From Acidimicrobiaceae bacterium (GTDB taxonomy: Bacteria; Actinomycetota; Acidimicrobiia; Acidimicrobiales; Salinilacustritrichaceae), in contig DMTU01000313.1 of NCBI GenBank assembly GCA_003476595.1, forward strand, positions 9,966 through 22,716: a stretch of DNA of 12,751 nt, read 5' to 3'. Below are positions 6,513-12,751 of this stretch, in pieces; positions within the stretch are counted from its first letter, which is position 1; every line of letters begins with the position of its first letter. The translations under genes were made by a program, and so were the position numbers. The notes below the pieces were generated by a model that made no database searches, was not told where the DNA came from, and saw only the letters and a list, made by a program, of their open reading frames with translations.

Positions 6513-7175
6513 TCAGACGGCGCTGCGATCGGCCCGGGCCTGGCGACCCTCGGCGAGGGCCTTGCGCCCGAGCGGGATGTAGAGCAGGGCCGACCAGTAG
6601 GCCAGGGCCAGGCCCGGGAGCCCCACGACCCACGCCAGCACCCGGAACCCGTCGGCCGTGGCGTGGTCGCTGGCGCCGACGAGGAACGACGGGAACGCGC
6701 CCATCAGGGCGAACGTCGCCGCCTTGCCGTACCAGGTGACGTCGATCCGCGACGCGCCGAGCGCGGCGAGCGAGACCGTGCCCATGGCCACCGCGGCCTC
6801 TCGCACCAGTACCGCGACGGCGAACCAGAGCGGAACGGAGCCGTCGATGATGATGGAGCCGACGCCCACGAAGAACAGCAGGCGGTCGGCCACCGGATCG
6901 AGGACCTTGCCGACGTTGGACACCTGCCCGAGGCGGCGGGCCAGGTAGCCGTCGAGCCAGTCCGTGCTGCCGATGAGGAACAGCACCCACCCGGCCGCCC
7001 ACCGGTCGTCCGCGCCGAACAGCAGGTAGACGAAGACCGGCAGGGTGCACAGCCGGATGACGGTGATGAGGTTCGGGATCGTGAAGATGCCGGCGTCGAC
7101 CACGTCCTCGTCGAGGACGATCGCATCGTCGGGGGCGACGGCGGATTCGGCGGCGTCCTCGACCGGTTCGCTCAT
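6513..7175 (-). CDS. pgsA: CDP-alcohol phosphatidyltransferase, PgsA-type
   Basis: 220 residues, an integral membrane enzyme that joins a CDP-diacylglycerol lipid to an alcohol, most likely glycerol 3-phosphate. The full family motif DG-x2-AR-x8-G-x3-D-x3-D is present: Asp72, Asp75-Gly76, Ala79-Arg80, Gly89, Asp93 and Asp97. IPNLITVIRL at 33-42 is the usual entry to the first helix, with several hydrophobic segments after the motif (for example PLWFAVAVLV and VLAWVVGLPGLALAYW). An acidic N-terminal extension of about 28 residues precedes it. ATG 7175 is chosen because upstream sequence belongs to the divergent HIT gene. It occupies the place of Rv1822 (pgsA2) upstream of gcvH. The exact acceptor alcohol cannot be settled from sequence alone. 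Confidence 0.9.
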   Translation of the reverse strand: MSEPVEDAAESAVAPDDAIVLDEDVVDAGIFTIPNLITVIRLCTLPVFVYLLFGADDRWAAGWVLFLIGSTDWLDGYLARRLGQVSNVGKVLDPVADRLLFFVGVGSIIIDGSVPLWFAVAVLVREAAVAMGTVSLAALGASRIDVTWYGKAATFALMGAFPSFLVGASDHATADGFRVLAWVVGLPGLALAYWSALLYIPLGRKALAEGRQARADRSAV

Positions 7176-7183
7176 GGATCGCC

Positions 7184-7189
7184 ACCCTA
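7184..7189 (-). promoter_or_regulatory. -10-like box before pgsA
   Basis: TAGGGT on the minus strand, 8 bases before the pgsA ATG, inside the 37-base divergent gap shared with the HIT gene. No clear -35 box. Confidence 0.45.
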
Positions 7190-7199
7190 GGGCTGATGT

Positions 7200-7205
7200 C
7201 ACACT
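7200..7205 (+). promoter_or_regulatory. -10-like box before the HIT gene
   Basis: CACACT, 7 bases before ATG 7213, in the same 37-base gap as the pgsA box. No Shine-Dalgarno is visible. The first base deviates from the TAnnnT consensus. Confidence 0.3.
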
Positions 7206-7212
7206 GACGGGC

Positions 7213-7635
7213 ATGGCCACCGTGTTCACCAAGATCATCCAGGGCGAGCTCCCGGGCCGCTTCGTGTGGCGCGACGACCGCTGCGTCGCGTTCCTCTCGA
7301 TCAACCCGTTGCGCCACGGCCATGCGCTGGTCGTGCCCATCCAGGAGGTCGACCACTGGCTCGACCTGGACCCCGAGCTGAACAGCCACCTCATGGCGGT
7401 GAGCCAGCGGATCGGGCAGGCCCAGATGGCGGCCTTCTCCCCCACCCGGATCGGGCTGATGATCGCCGGCCTCGAGGTTCCCCACGTGCACCTCCACGTC
7501 GTGCCGATCGACGGGGTGCACGACATGGACTTCGCCAACGCCGCCCGGGACCCCGACGCCGCCGCGATGGATCGGGCCCGGGACAACCTCGTGGCCGCCC
7601 TCCGCAGCGCGGGCCACGACCCGGGCGTGGACTAG
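7213..7635 (+). CDS. HIT-family nucleotide hydrolase/transferase
   Basis: 140 residues, typical for a single-domain HIT protein, which hydrolyses or transfers nucleotide monophosphates from adenylated or dinucleoside substrates. The start FTKIIQGELPGRFVWRDD and the middle FLSINPLRHGHALVVP are characteristic. The catalytic triad HVHLHVVP places His91, His93 and His95, the last-but-one group acting as nucleophile region in this family. ATG 7213 is preferred over upstream in-frame starts that would read into pgsA. The gene converges on the SRAP gene; their stop codons share the tetranucleotide CTAG. Substrate is not predictable. Confidence 0.93.
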   Translation: MATVFTKIIQGELPGRFVWRDDRCVAFLSINPLRHGHALVVPIQEVDHWLDLDPELNSHLMAVSQRIGQAQMAAFSPTRIGLMIAGLEVPHVHLHVVPIDGVHDMDFANAARDPDAAAMDRARDNLVAALRSAGHDPGVD

Positions 7636-8345
7636 AGCAGGGAGGTCTGCTCCTCTTGGGGGACCGGCTCGAGCAGCTCGGGGCCGTTGTTGCGCACGTT
7701 GTTCACGAGCGTGGCCACCGGCGTGGCGGTGAGGATGCCGTCGGGCAGCGGCACCAGGAGCTCGGAGAGCGCCGCGAGGTCGTGGTTGTCCCGGTCGAGC
7801 CAGGTGGCCCAGCGCTCCTCGGGGAGGATCACCGGCATGCGGTCGTGGATGGTGGCCATGAGCTCGTTGGGCGAGGTGGTGACGATCGTCAGCGAGCGCA
7901 GCGGCTCCTGGTCCTTGTCCGGCCCTCGCCACAGGGACCAGAGACCGGCGAAGGCCAGCGGCTCGTCGTCGCCGCGGTGGATGAACATCGGCTGCTTCTT
8001 GGGCTTCTTGGAGCTGTCGAGCTTGCGCCACTCGTAGAAGCCGTTGGCGGGCACCAGGCATCGACGGGTGGCGAAGGGCTTCTTGAAGGCCGACTTCTCC
8101 GCGAGCGTCTCGGCCCGGGCGTTGATCATCCGGGAGCCGATCTTGACGTCCTTGGCCCAGGAGGGCACCAGCCCCCAGAAGAAGGCGTCGAGGAAGCGGC
8201 CCCCGTCCGCCTCGACGACGGCGAGGACGTCCTGGGTGGGGGCCACGTTGTAGTTGGGCTCGAGCACCGACTCGGCCACGGCCTCGGCCCCGAAGTAGGC
8301 CGCCAGCTCGTCGGGCGGCGACGTGGACACGAAGCGACCGCACAT
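7632..8345 (-). CDS. SRAP/HMCES-type protein (abasic-site DNA-protein crosslinker, YedK-like)
   Basis: 237 residues, one complete SRAP domain. After removal of Met1, Cys2 (MCGRF) becomes the N-terminal nucleophile that forms a stable thiazolidine link with abasic sites in single-stranded DNA, protecting them from breakage. Conserved residues are present: PNYNVAPTQ at 30-38, WGLVPSWAKD, Asn75 and Arg77 in RMINARAET, Glu105 in NGFYEW, and His167 in TIHDRMPVIL. Asn75 and Glu105 have the same numbering as in E. coli YedK. ATG 8345 is certain because Cys must be residue 2; a start 6 codons upstream would block the chemistry. No LexA box of the usual actinobacterial form is seen in the 56-base divergent gap. 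Confidence 0.95.
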   Translation of the reverse strand: MCGRFVSTSPPDELAAYFGAEAVAESVLEPNYNVAPTQDVLAVVEADGGRFLDAFFWGLVPSWAKDVKIGSRMINARAETLAEKSAFKKPFATRRCLVPANGFYEWRKLDSSKKPKKQPMFIHRGDDEPLAFAGLWSLWRGPDKDQEPLRSLTIVTTSPNELMATIHDRMPVILPEERWATWLDRDNHDLAALSELLVPLPDGILTATPVATLVNNVRNNGPELLEPVPQEEQTSLL

Positions 8346-8352
8346 GGCACCG

Positions 8353-8358
8353 ACCGTA
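8353..8358 (-). promoter_or_regulatory. -10-like box before the SRAP gene
   Basis: TACGGT on the minus strand, 7 bases before ATG 8345. It lies within a perfect dyad ACCGT-AGTC-ACGGT (8353-8366), a possible operator. Confidence 0.42.
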
Positions 8359-8389
8359 GTCACGGTGGCGGGTGCGAGCGCCTCCCTGC

Positions 8390-8395
8390 CACGCT
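8390..8395 (+). promoter_or_regulatory. -10-like box before the reductase gene
   Basis: CACGCT, 6 bases before ATG 8402, with no Shine-Dalgarno. Weak because the first base is C and there is no clear -35 box. Confidence 0.28.
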
Positions 8396-8401
8396 TCGTC
8401 C

Positions 8402-9664
8402 ATGACCGATCCGACCCGAACGTTCGACGTGGTCCTGTTCGGCCCCACGGGGGTCACCGGCCGGGAGGTCGCCCGCCACCTGCACCGGCGAGCCCCGGCG
8501 CTCGGGCTCACCTGGGCCGTGGCGGGGCGGGATCGCGACCGGATCGAGCAGACGCTCGCTGCGGTCGGCGCCGAACCGGCCGACATCCTCCACGCCGACA
8601 CCGACGACCGCCGCTCCATCGAGGCCATGGTCGGCGCCACGAGGGTGGTGGCCGACCTGGTCGGCCCCTTCGTCCGCCACGGCGAGCCCGTGTACGCCGC
8701 GTGCGCGAAGGCCGGCACCCACTGCATCGACCCCTGCGGGGAGATCGACTGGGTGCTCGACATGATCCGGCGCTACGACGACCGGGCGACGGAGAGCGGC
8801 GCCATCATCGTCCCCACGGCGGGCTTCGAGGCGCTGCCCTTCGACCTCGGGGCCCTCCTCGCCGCCCACCTGCTCCACGAGCGCACCGGCCTCGGCGTGG
8901 CGTCGGTCGACGTGGCCGTCACCATCACCTCCGACCGCGACCTCCGGGTGCGCTCGGCCGCCGACGCGGTGTCCGGCGGGACCTTCGCGAGCGGCATGGA
9001 GCAGATCCGGCGGGGCCGGCCCGAGGTCTCCGACCCGCACGTGCTCGACACCGGGCACGGCCGGTCCGGTCGCTACGACCTGCGTCCCCGCAAGCACAGC
9101 GGCACCGGGCGCTGGCTGTCGCCGATGGTGCCGTCTCCGTTCCTGAACCCGCCGGTCGTCCACCGCTCCGCGTCGCTCCTGCGCGACAGCGGCGACACGA
9201 TCCACGCCGCCGACTTCGAGTACCGGGAGGGCGTCGACACCGCCGGCATGCTGCCCGGGCTGCTGGCCGCGCCCGCGGCCGTCGCCGGGTCGCTCCTCGC
9301 CGTCGGCATGGGAACGCTCACCGGCGCACGCGAGAAGGTCCGCCGCTCGATCGTGAGCGCCCTCGAGCGCGTGGGGCCCTCCCCCGGCGACGGGCCCCGC
9401 CCCGAGGACCTCGACCGCTGGCGCTACCGCCTCGACGTGCGGGCCGTCGACACCAGCGGCGGCACGCAGGACGTGGTCGTGGAGGCCGACGGCCACCCCG
9501 GGTACAAGTCGACCGCCACGATCCTGGGCGAGGCGGCCCTCGCCCTCGCCGACCCGGAGGCACCCACCCCCGACGGTGCCGGCTTCCTCACCCCCGCCAC
9601 CGCGCTCGGGCTGGAGGTCCTCGATCGCTTCGAGCAGGCGGGCATGCGCATCCGGCCGGCCTGA
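8402..9664 (+). CDS. Saccharopine dehydrogenase-like / trans-acting enoyl reductase family protein
   Basis: 420 residues. An N-terminal Rossmann fold opens with FDVVLFGPTGVTGREVARHL, with the nucleotide motif GPTGVTG at 14-20, then WAVAGRDRDRI. Next come VVADLVGPFVRHGEPVYAACAKAGTHCIDPCGEIDWV and IIVPTAGFEALPFDLGA, typical of the actinobacterial group that includes Rv2449c and the trans-acting enoyl reductase Rv2953. True saccharopine dehydrogenase activity is not implied. Members reduce double bonds in lipid precursors or are uncharacterised; the substrate here is unknown. ATG 8402 precedes the nucleotide fold by 13 residues, as usual. It diverges from the SRAP gene and is followed after 42 bases by the NuoF-like gene, which has its own promoter-like pair. 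Confidence 0.88.
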   Translation: MTDPTRTFDVVLFGPTGVTGREVARHLHRRAPALGLTWAVAGRDRDRIEQTLAAVGAEPADILHADTDDRRSIEAMVGATRVVADLVGPFVRHGEPVYAACAKAGTHCIDPCGEIDWVLDMIRRYDDRATESGAIIVPTAGFEALPFDLGALLAAHLLHERTGLGVASVDVAVTITSDRDLRVRSAADAVSGGTFASGMEQIRRGRPEVSDPHVLDTGHGRSGRYDLRPRKHSGTGRWLSPMVPSPFLNPPVVHRSASLLRDSGDTIHAADFEYREGVDTAGMLPGLLAAPAAVAGSLLAVGMGTLTGAREKVRRSIVSALERVGPSPGDGPRPEDLDRWRYRLDVRAVDTSGGTQDVVVEADGHPGYKSTATILGEAALALADPEAPTPDGAGFLTPATALGLEVLDRFEQAGMRIRPA

Positions 9665-9671
9665 GCGCCGG

Positions 9672-9700
9672 TTGTGCCGGTGGCCCCGATCGGATAGAGC
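9672..9700 (+). promoter_or_regulatory. Predicted promoter of the NuoF-like gene
   Basis: TTGTGC (9672-9677), a 17-base spacer and TAGAGC (9695-9700), 6 bases before ATG 9707. No Shine-Dalgarno. Indicates independent, probably leaderless expression. Confidence 0.5.
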
Positions 9701-9706
9701 TCCCCC

Positions 9707-11092
9707 ATGACCGGCTTCCTCCTCCCCACCGAAGCGATCACGTCGATCGAGGCCTACCTCGCGACGGAGACGGGCGGGGCGGGCGTCGCCCGGGCCCAGG
9801 AGATCGGGCCGGAGGCCACCATCGAGGAGATCAGCCGGGCCGGCCTGCGGGGCCGGGGCGGCGGTGGGTTCCCGACCGGTCGGAAGTGGCAGGGCATCGC
9901 CTCCCAGGAGGGCACCCGTCGCTACCTCGTCGTCAACGGCGCCGAGGGGGAGCCGGGCACGTTCAAGGACCGGGCCCTGCTCCGGGCGAACCCGTACCAG
10001 CTGGTCGAGGGCCTGATCATCGCGGCCTTCGCGATCGGTGCCGCCGAGGTCTTCGTGTGCCTCAAGGAGCGCTTCGAGCGCGAGATCGACCAGGTCACCC
10101 GGGCCGTGGCGGAGATGCAGGACGCTGGCATCTGCACGGACTGCAAGGTCACCGTCGTGGCCGGGCCCGACGAGTACCTGTTCGGCGAGGAGAAGGCGAT
10201 GCTCGAGGTCGTCGAGGGCCGTCCCCCGCTCCCCCGACTGCTGCCGCCCTACGAGCACGGGCTGTTCGCCAGCGACATGCAGTCCGGGTGGGAGGGCACG
10301 CCGGTGTCCGCCCCCGGTGCCGGAGGCGACGCCAACCCCACGCTGGTCAACAACGTGGAGACGCTCTCGAACGTGCCGCACATCCTGGCCCGGGGTGCCG
10401 AGTGGTTCCGCTCGATGGGCACCCCGGAGTCCCCCGGCACGATCGTGGCCACCGTGGTCGGCGACGTCGTGGCCCCCGATGTCGGCGAGGTCGAGCTGGG
10501 CTCGACCCTGCGCGACGTCATCGATGCGGTCGGCAGCGGCGTCGGACCGGGCCGATCGGTGAAGGCGGTCTTCTCGGGCGTGGCCAACGCCGTGGTCACC
10601 GCGGACCAGCTCGACGTCCCGCTCACCTACGAGGGCTTCCAGGCCATCGGCAGCGGCATGGGGTCGGCCGGGTTCATCGTGCACGACGACACGGCCTGCA
10701 TGGTCAACGCCGCCTACGTGTACTCGCGGTTCCTCTCCGTGGAGTCCTGCGGCCAGTGCCCGCCGTGCAAGCTCGGCTCCGGCGAGATCACCGAGCACCT
10801 CCAGCGGCTCGAGACCGGCGGCGGCACGGCCGAGGACATGCAGGGCATCGCCCACTGGCTGGGGCGCGTCACCGACGGCAACCGCTGCTACCTCGCGGTG
10901 GAGGAGCAGATCATGGTCACGAGCGTCGTGCGGGCCTTCGCCGAGGAGTTCGTCGAGCACGTCGACCACGGCAGCTGCCCCCGCCCCCGGCCCATCCCGC
11001 TCCCCAAGCTGGTCGACCTCGACGGCGGGCAGGCCACCTACGACGAGACCTTCTGGCGCAAGCGACCGGACTGGACCTACGAACCCGAGTGA
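9707..11092 (+). CDS. NuoF-like NADH-binding flavo-iron-sulfur protein, standalone
   Basis: 461 residues, close to NuoF/Nqo1 size (about 440). NuoF oxidises NADH with FMN and passes electrons to a 4Fe-4S cluster. Seen here: GLRGRGGGGFPTGRKW at 46-61 (nucleotide/FMN glycine-rich loop), VVNGAEGEPGTFKDR at 75-89, GPDEYLFGEEKAML, NNVETLSNVPHI, a SLBB-like stretch around GDVVAPDVGEVELG, and the cluster ligands Cys348, Cys351, Cys354 (SCGQCPPC) plus Cys394 (NRCYLA). Spacing is nearly that of Thermus Nqo1. No NuoE or NuoG or other complex I gene is in the window. The gene is likely a peripheral NADH-dehydrogenase module paired with a partner elsewhere, such as a formate dehydrogenase or hydrogenase-like enzyme. 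Family sure, partner unknown. Confidence 0.92.
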   Translation: MTGFLLPTEAITSIEAYLATETGGAGVARAQEIGPEATIEEISRAGLRGRGGGGFPTGRKWQGIASQEGTRRYLVVNGAEGEPGTFKDRALLRANPYQLVEGLIIAAFAIGAAEVFVCLKERFEREIDQVTRAVAEMQDAGICTDCKVTVVAGPDEYLFGEEKAMLEVVEGRPPLPRLLPPYEHGLFASDMQSGWEGTPVSAPGAGGDANPTLVNNVETLSNVPHILARGAEWFRSMGTPESPGTIVATVVGDVVAPDVGEVELGSTLRDVIDAVGSGVGPGRSVKAVFSGVANAVVTADQLDVPLTYEGFQAIGSGMGSAGFIVHDDTACMVNAAYVYSRFLSVESCGQCPPCKLGSGEITEHLQRLETGGGTAEDMQGIAHWLGRVTDGNRCYLAVEEQIMVTSVVRAFAEEFVEHVDHGSCPRPRPIPLPKLVDLDGGQATYDETFWRKRPDWTYEPE

Positions 11093-11093
11093 C

Positions 11094-11107
11094 CTCGGCG
11101 CGCCGAG
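11094..11107. terminator. Perfect 14-base palindrome between convergent genes, possible bidirectional terminator
   Basis: CTCGGCGCGCCGAG fills all but one base of the 15-base gap between the NuoF-like stop and the SGNH-hydrolase stop. It can fold as a 5-bp stem with a CGCG loop on either strand. No T-tract follows on either side, so it would be a non-canonical terminator. Confidence 0.5.
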
Positions 11108-12058
11108 CTACCGGCGACGCAGCTCGGCGAGCTCGTCGGCCACCGTGGTCGACAGCTGCAGCGCACCCTCGCCGGTCAGGTGGGTGAAGTCGCTGAAGTC
11201 CTCGTTCCCGTACCCCTCGCTGACGTCGATGAAGGAGACGTCGAGGTCGGAGGCGAGGCGACGGGCCTCGCGCTCGGCTGCCTCGTCGACCGACGGATCG
11301 GGCAGCAGGTCCAGGAAGCGGGGCGCCTGTGGCAACCAGACGAAGACGACGTCCACGCCCTGCGCACGGAGCGCGCCGACCGTCCGTCGGATGTCTTCGG
11401 ACATGCGCCCGCCGAGCTCGTAGTCGCCGATCACGTCGCGACGGATCCGACGGCGCTCGGCGTCGCTCGTGTTGGCCCTCCCGGGCCGCCGCTTGCCGTT
11501 GGCGTGCAGGACCTCTCGGGCGTCGCTCACCGGGTCGTCCGGCTCGAACCACGAGCGGGGGTCGGCCAGGGTCCGACGGTGGCGGAACGTGGCCAGCCGC
11601 GCGGACAGCCAACGGTCGGCGTCGGCCAGCGGCCCGCCCCGCGCCTCGAACGCCTCGTCGTAGAGGGGAGCCACCTCCTGGGGGCGCGCCGCGTTCAGGT
11701 CGATCGACGACAGGGGCCACACCACCGTGTCGACCTCGAGGTCGGGCAGGACGGCGTCGTCGAGCCACCGGCGCTGGAGCGGAGGGATGCCGGCCGGGAT
11801 GGCGGCGTTGTAGCTGCGGGTGCCGAGCCGCCGGTCGATCACGGCGGGATCGATGCCGTGGTAGGTCTGCGAGGTCCCGATGAAGACGTAGTCGAGATCC
11901 GCTTCCTGCTCGGCGATCTGCTCGACCTTGGCCTGGGCGATCTCGTGGTACCAGGTGACCGGCTCGGCGAACCCCGCCGACACGGCGCGGATGGCCACCT
12001 CGACCGTCAGGAGCACGGCCATGAGCGTTGCGAGCATCTTGGTGGCGCGGGCGAGCAT
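11108..12058 (-). CDS. Membrane-anchored SGNH-type hydrolase (AlgX/AlgJ or DltD-like partner of MBOAT)
   Basis: 316 residues. An N-terminal hydrophobic helix (about 8-28) acts as anchor or uncleaved signal, so the rest should be outside the membrane. SGNH features: YVFIGTSQTYHGIDP with nucleophile candidate Ser63, SYNAAIPAG with Asn84 and Gly90, and DFTHLTGEGALQLS with Asp290 and His293 as the acid and base. Such proteins next to an MBOAT gene transfer or remove acyl groups on polysaccharides or teichoic-acid-like polymers. The start codon ATG 12058 overlaps the MBOAT stop by one base (TGATG), so translation is coupled and the two probably work together. Overall similarity to named AlgJ or DltD is too low by eye to assign a symbol. 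Confidence 0.82.
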   Translation of the reverse strand: MLARATKMLATLMAVLLTVEVAIRAVSAGFAEPVTWYHEIAQAKVEQIAEQEADLDYVFIGTSQTYHGIDPAVIDRRLGTRSYNAAIPAGIPPLQRRWLDDAVLPDLEVDTVVWPLSSIDLNAARPQEVAPLYDEAFEARGGPLADADRWLSARLATFRHRRTLADPRSWFEPDDPVSDAREVLHANGKRRPGRANTSDAERRRIRRDVIGDYELGGRMSEDIRRTVGALRAQGVDVVFVWLPQAPRFLDLLPDPSVDEAAEREARRLASDLDVSFIDVSEGYGNEDFSDFTHLTGEGALQLSTTVADELAELRRR

Positions 12059-12751
12059 CAGAACTGGAAGTAGATGAAGGGGGTGGACGGCGAGCCACTG
12101 AAGAGCACCAGCGCCACCACCGCGACGCCGGTGAGCGCACCGGAGGTGACGGGCGCGTCGAGGGGTCGGCGGACGGTGCGCACGAGACGGGGCGGACGGG
12201 CCCGGTGGAGCACGTCGATGACCAGCACGGTCGCGAGCGCGCCGGCGATCATGACCACCTCACCCCATGCCGCGAGCGACGACGGCAGCACGGGTCCGCT
12301 GAACATCGAGGCCAGCATCTCGCCGGCGTTGCCGAGCGAGCCGGCCCGGAACGGCACCAGGGTCACGTTCCAGACCAGGAACGCCGCGACGACGGCCGGC
12401 ACGTGGCGTAGGGGCGGGAGCCGATCGCTGTCGTCGGGCTGCACGCCCAGGGCCCGTTCGACCGAGAGGATCAGGCCGTGCATCACGCCCCACGCCACGA
12501 ACGTCCACGCGGCACCGTGCCAGAGCCCGCCCAGCGTCATGGTGATCATCAGGTTCCGGTAGGTCGTCCAGCGGCCGTGGCGGTTCCCGCCGAGGGGGAC
12601 GTAGAGGTACGCCCGCAGCCACGACGACAGCGAGACGTGCCATCGGTTCCAGTACTCGGTGAGGTTGCGCGACAGGTAGGGCTGGCGGAAGTTGACCCGC
12701 AGCTCCACGCCCAGCAGCCGCGAGGTGCCGCGGGCGATGTCGGTGTAGCCG
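12058..12751 (-). CDS. MBOAT-family O-acyltransferase, C-terminal part (runs off right edge)
   Basis: The last 230 residues of a protein usually 450-500 long. The visible start [17 protein letters not shown] matches the family's YSDIAxGxxxLLG motif. The hallmark [22 protein letters not shown] and GNRHGRW follow, then [20 protein letters not shown], with the conserved catalytic-region histidines. Several membrane helices come after it. MBOAT proteins of this AlgI/DltB type move acyl groups, often acetyl, across the membrane to be placed on extracellular polymers. Many relatives have Asp where this one has Ala in SWLRAYLY. It is followed directly by the SGNH-type gene. The beginning and promoter are outside the window. 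Confidence 0.93.
   Translation of the reverse strand, partial: GYTDIARGTSRLLGVELRVNFRQPYLSRNLTEYWNRWHVSLSSWLRAYLYVPLGGNRHGRWTTYRNLMITMTLGGLWHGAAWTFVAWGVMHGLILSVERALGVQPDDSDRLPPLRHVPAVVAAFLVWNVTLVPFRAGSLGNAGEMLASMFSGPVLPSSLAAWGEVVMIAGALATVLVIDVLHRARPPRLVRTVRRPLDAPVTSGALTGVAVVALVLFSGSPSTPFIYFQF

Noticed and set aside
8417..8426. CGAACGTTCG near the SRAP gene as a LexA/SOS box
   Set aside because: The actinobacterial LexA site needs four bases between CGAAC and GTTCG; here there are none, and it lies inside the reductase coding sequence.
6076..8763. A very long minus-strand open frame (895 codons) spanning gcvH, pgsA, HIT and SRAP regions
   Set aside because: Only its last 124 codons match a known protein (GcvH). 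The rest is Arg/Gly/Pro/Ala-rich out-of-frame sequence of real genes, a common result of high GC.
8402..9664. Reductase as a lysine-pathway saccharopine dehydrogenase
   Set aside because: The similarity is to the actinobacterial trans-acting enoyl reductase group; no lysine-pathway neighbour exists.
8323..11187. Long plus-strand and minus-strand open frames over the reductase and NuoF-like genes
   Set aside because: Both are Arg/Gly/Ala/His-rich with no family motif; the real frames carry intact domains.

Overview
The window is very GC-rich and almost fully coding, with 14 genes and no gap longer than about 100 bases. Gene content and order point to a high-GC actinobacterium: a run pgsA - gcvH - zinc-ribbon/FHA (GarA-like) - MerR (FtsR/Rv1828-like) - DUF151 (Rv1829-like) - MerR (ResR/Rv1830-like) follows the order known from Mycobacterium tuberculosis Rv1822-Rv1830. 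The lack of mycobacterial hallmarks and the short leaderless-looking gene starts suggest a deep-branching lineage such as Acidimicrobiia, but this is inference.

Layout. Positions 7175 down to 1 are one long minus-strand run: pgsA (phospholipid headgroup synthesis), gcvH (lipoyl carrier of glycine cleavage), FHA protein, FtsR-like MerR, DUF151, a two-helix potassium channel with a C-terminal RCK region, ResR-like MerR, gcvT (aminomethyltransferase), an acidic lipoprotein, and the start of glgX (glycogen debranching), which runs off the left edge. The right half has HIT (+) converging on an SRAP/HMCES-type DNA-crosslink protein (-), then a saccharopine-dehydrogenase-like reductase (+) and a NuoF-like flavoprotein (+). 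These converge on a minus-strand pair, SGNH-type hydrolase and MBOAT acyltransferase (cut by the right edge), which looks like an exopolysaccharide or cell-wall O-acylation module.

How they fit together. The central run links cell division and growth regulators (FtsR-like, ResR-like), a kinase-regulated FHA switch of central metabolism (GarA type) and glycine cleavage (GcvH, GcvT; GcvP is not here). The potassium channel sits inside this otherwise conserved run. Its reading frame holds a strong internal ribosome binding site and ATG exactly between the pore and the RCK domain. This is the arrangement by which the archaeal channel MthK makes extra soluble RCK subunits, and it is the most interesting signal in the window.

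A second theme is gene starts. Eight genes have a hexamer of the form T/C-A-N-N-N-T (one ends in C) 6-8 bases before ATG and no convincing Shine-Dalgarno, suggesting widespread leaderless transcription. The -35 boxes of two promoters overlap the stop codon of the gene before. glgX has no ATG, GTG or TTG available and appears to start at CTG in a CTGA overlap.
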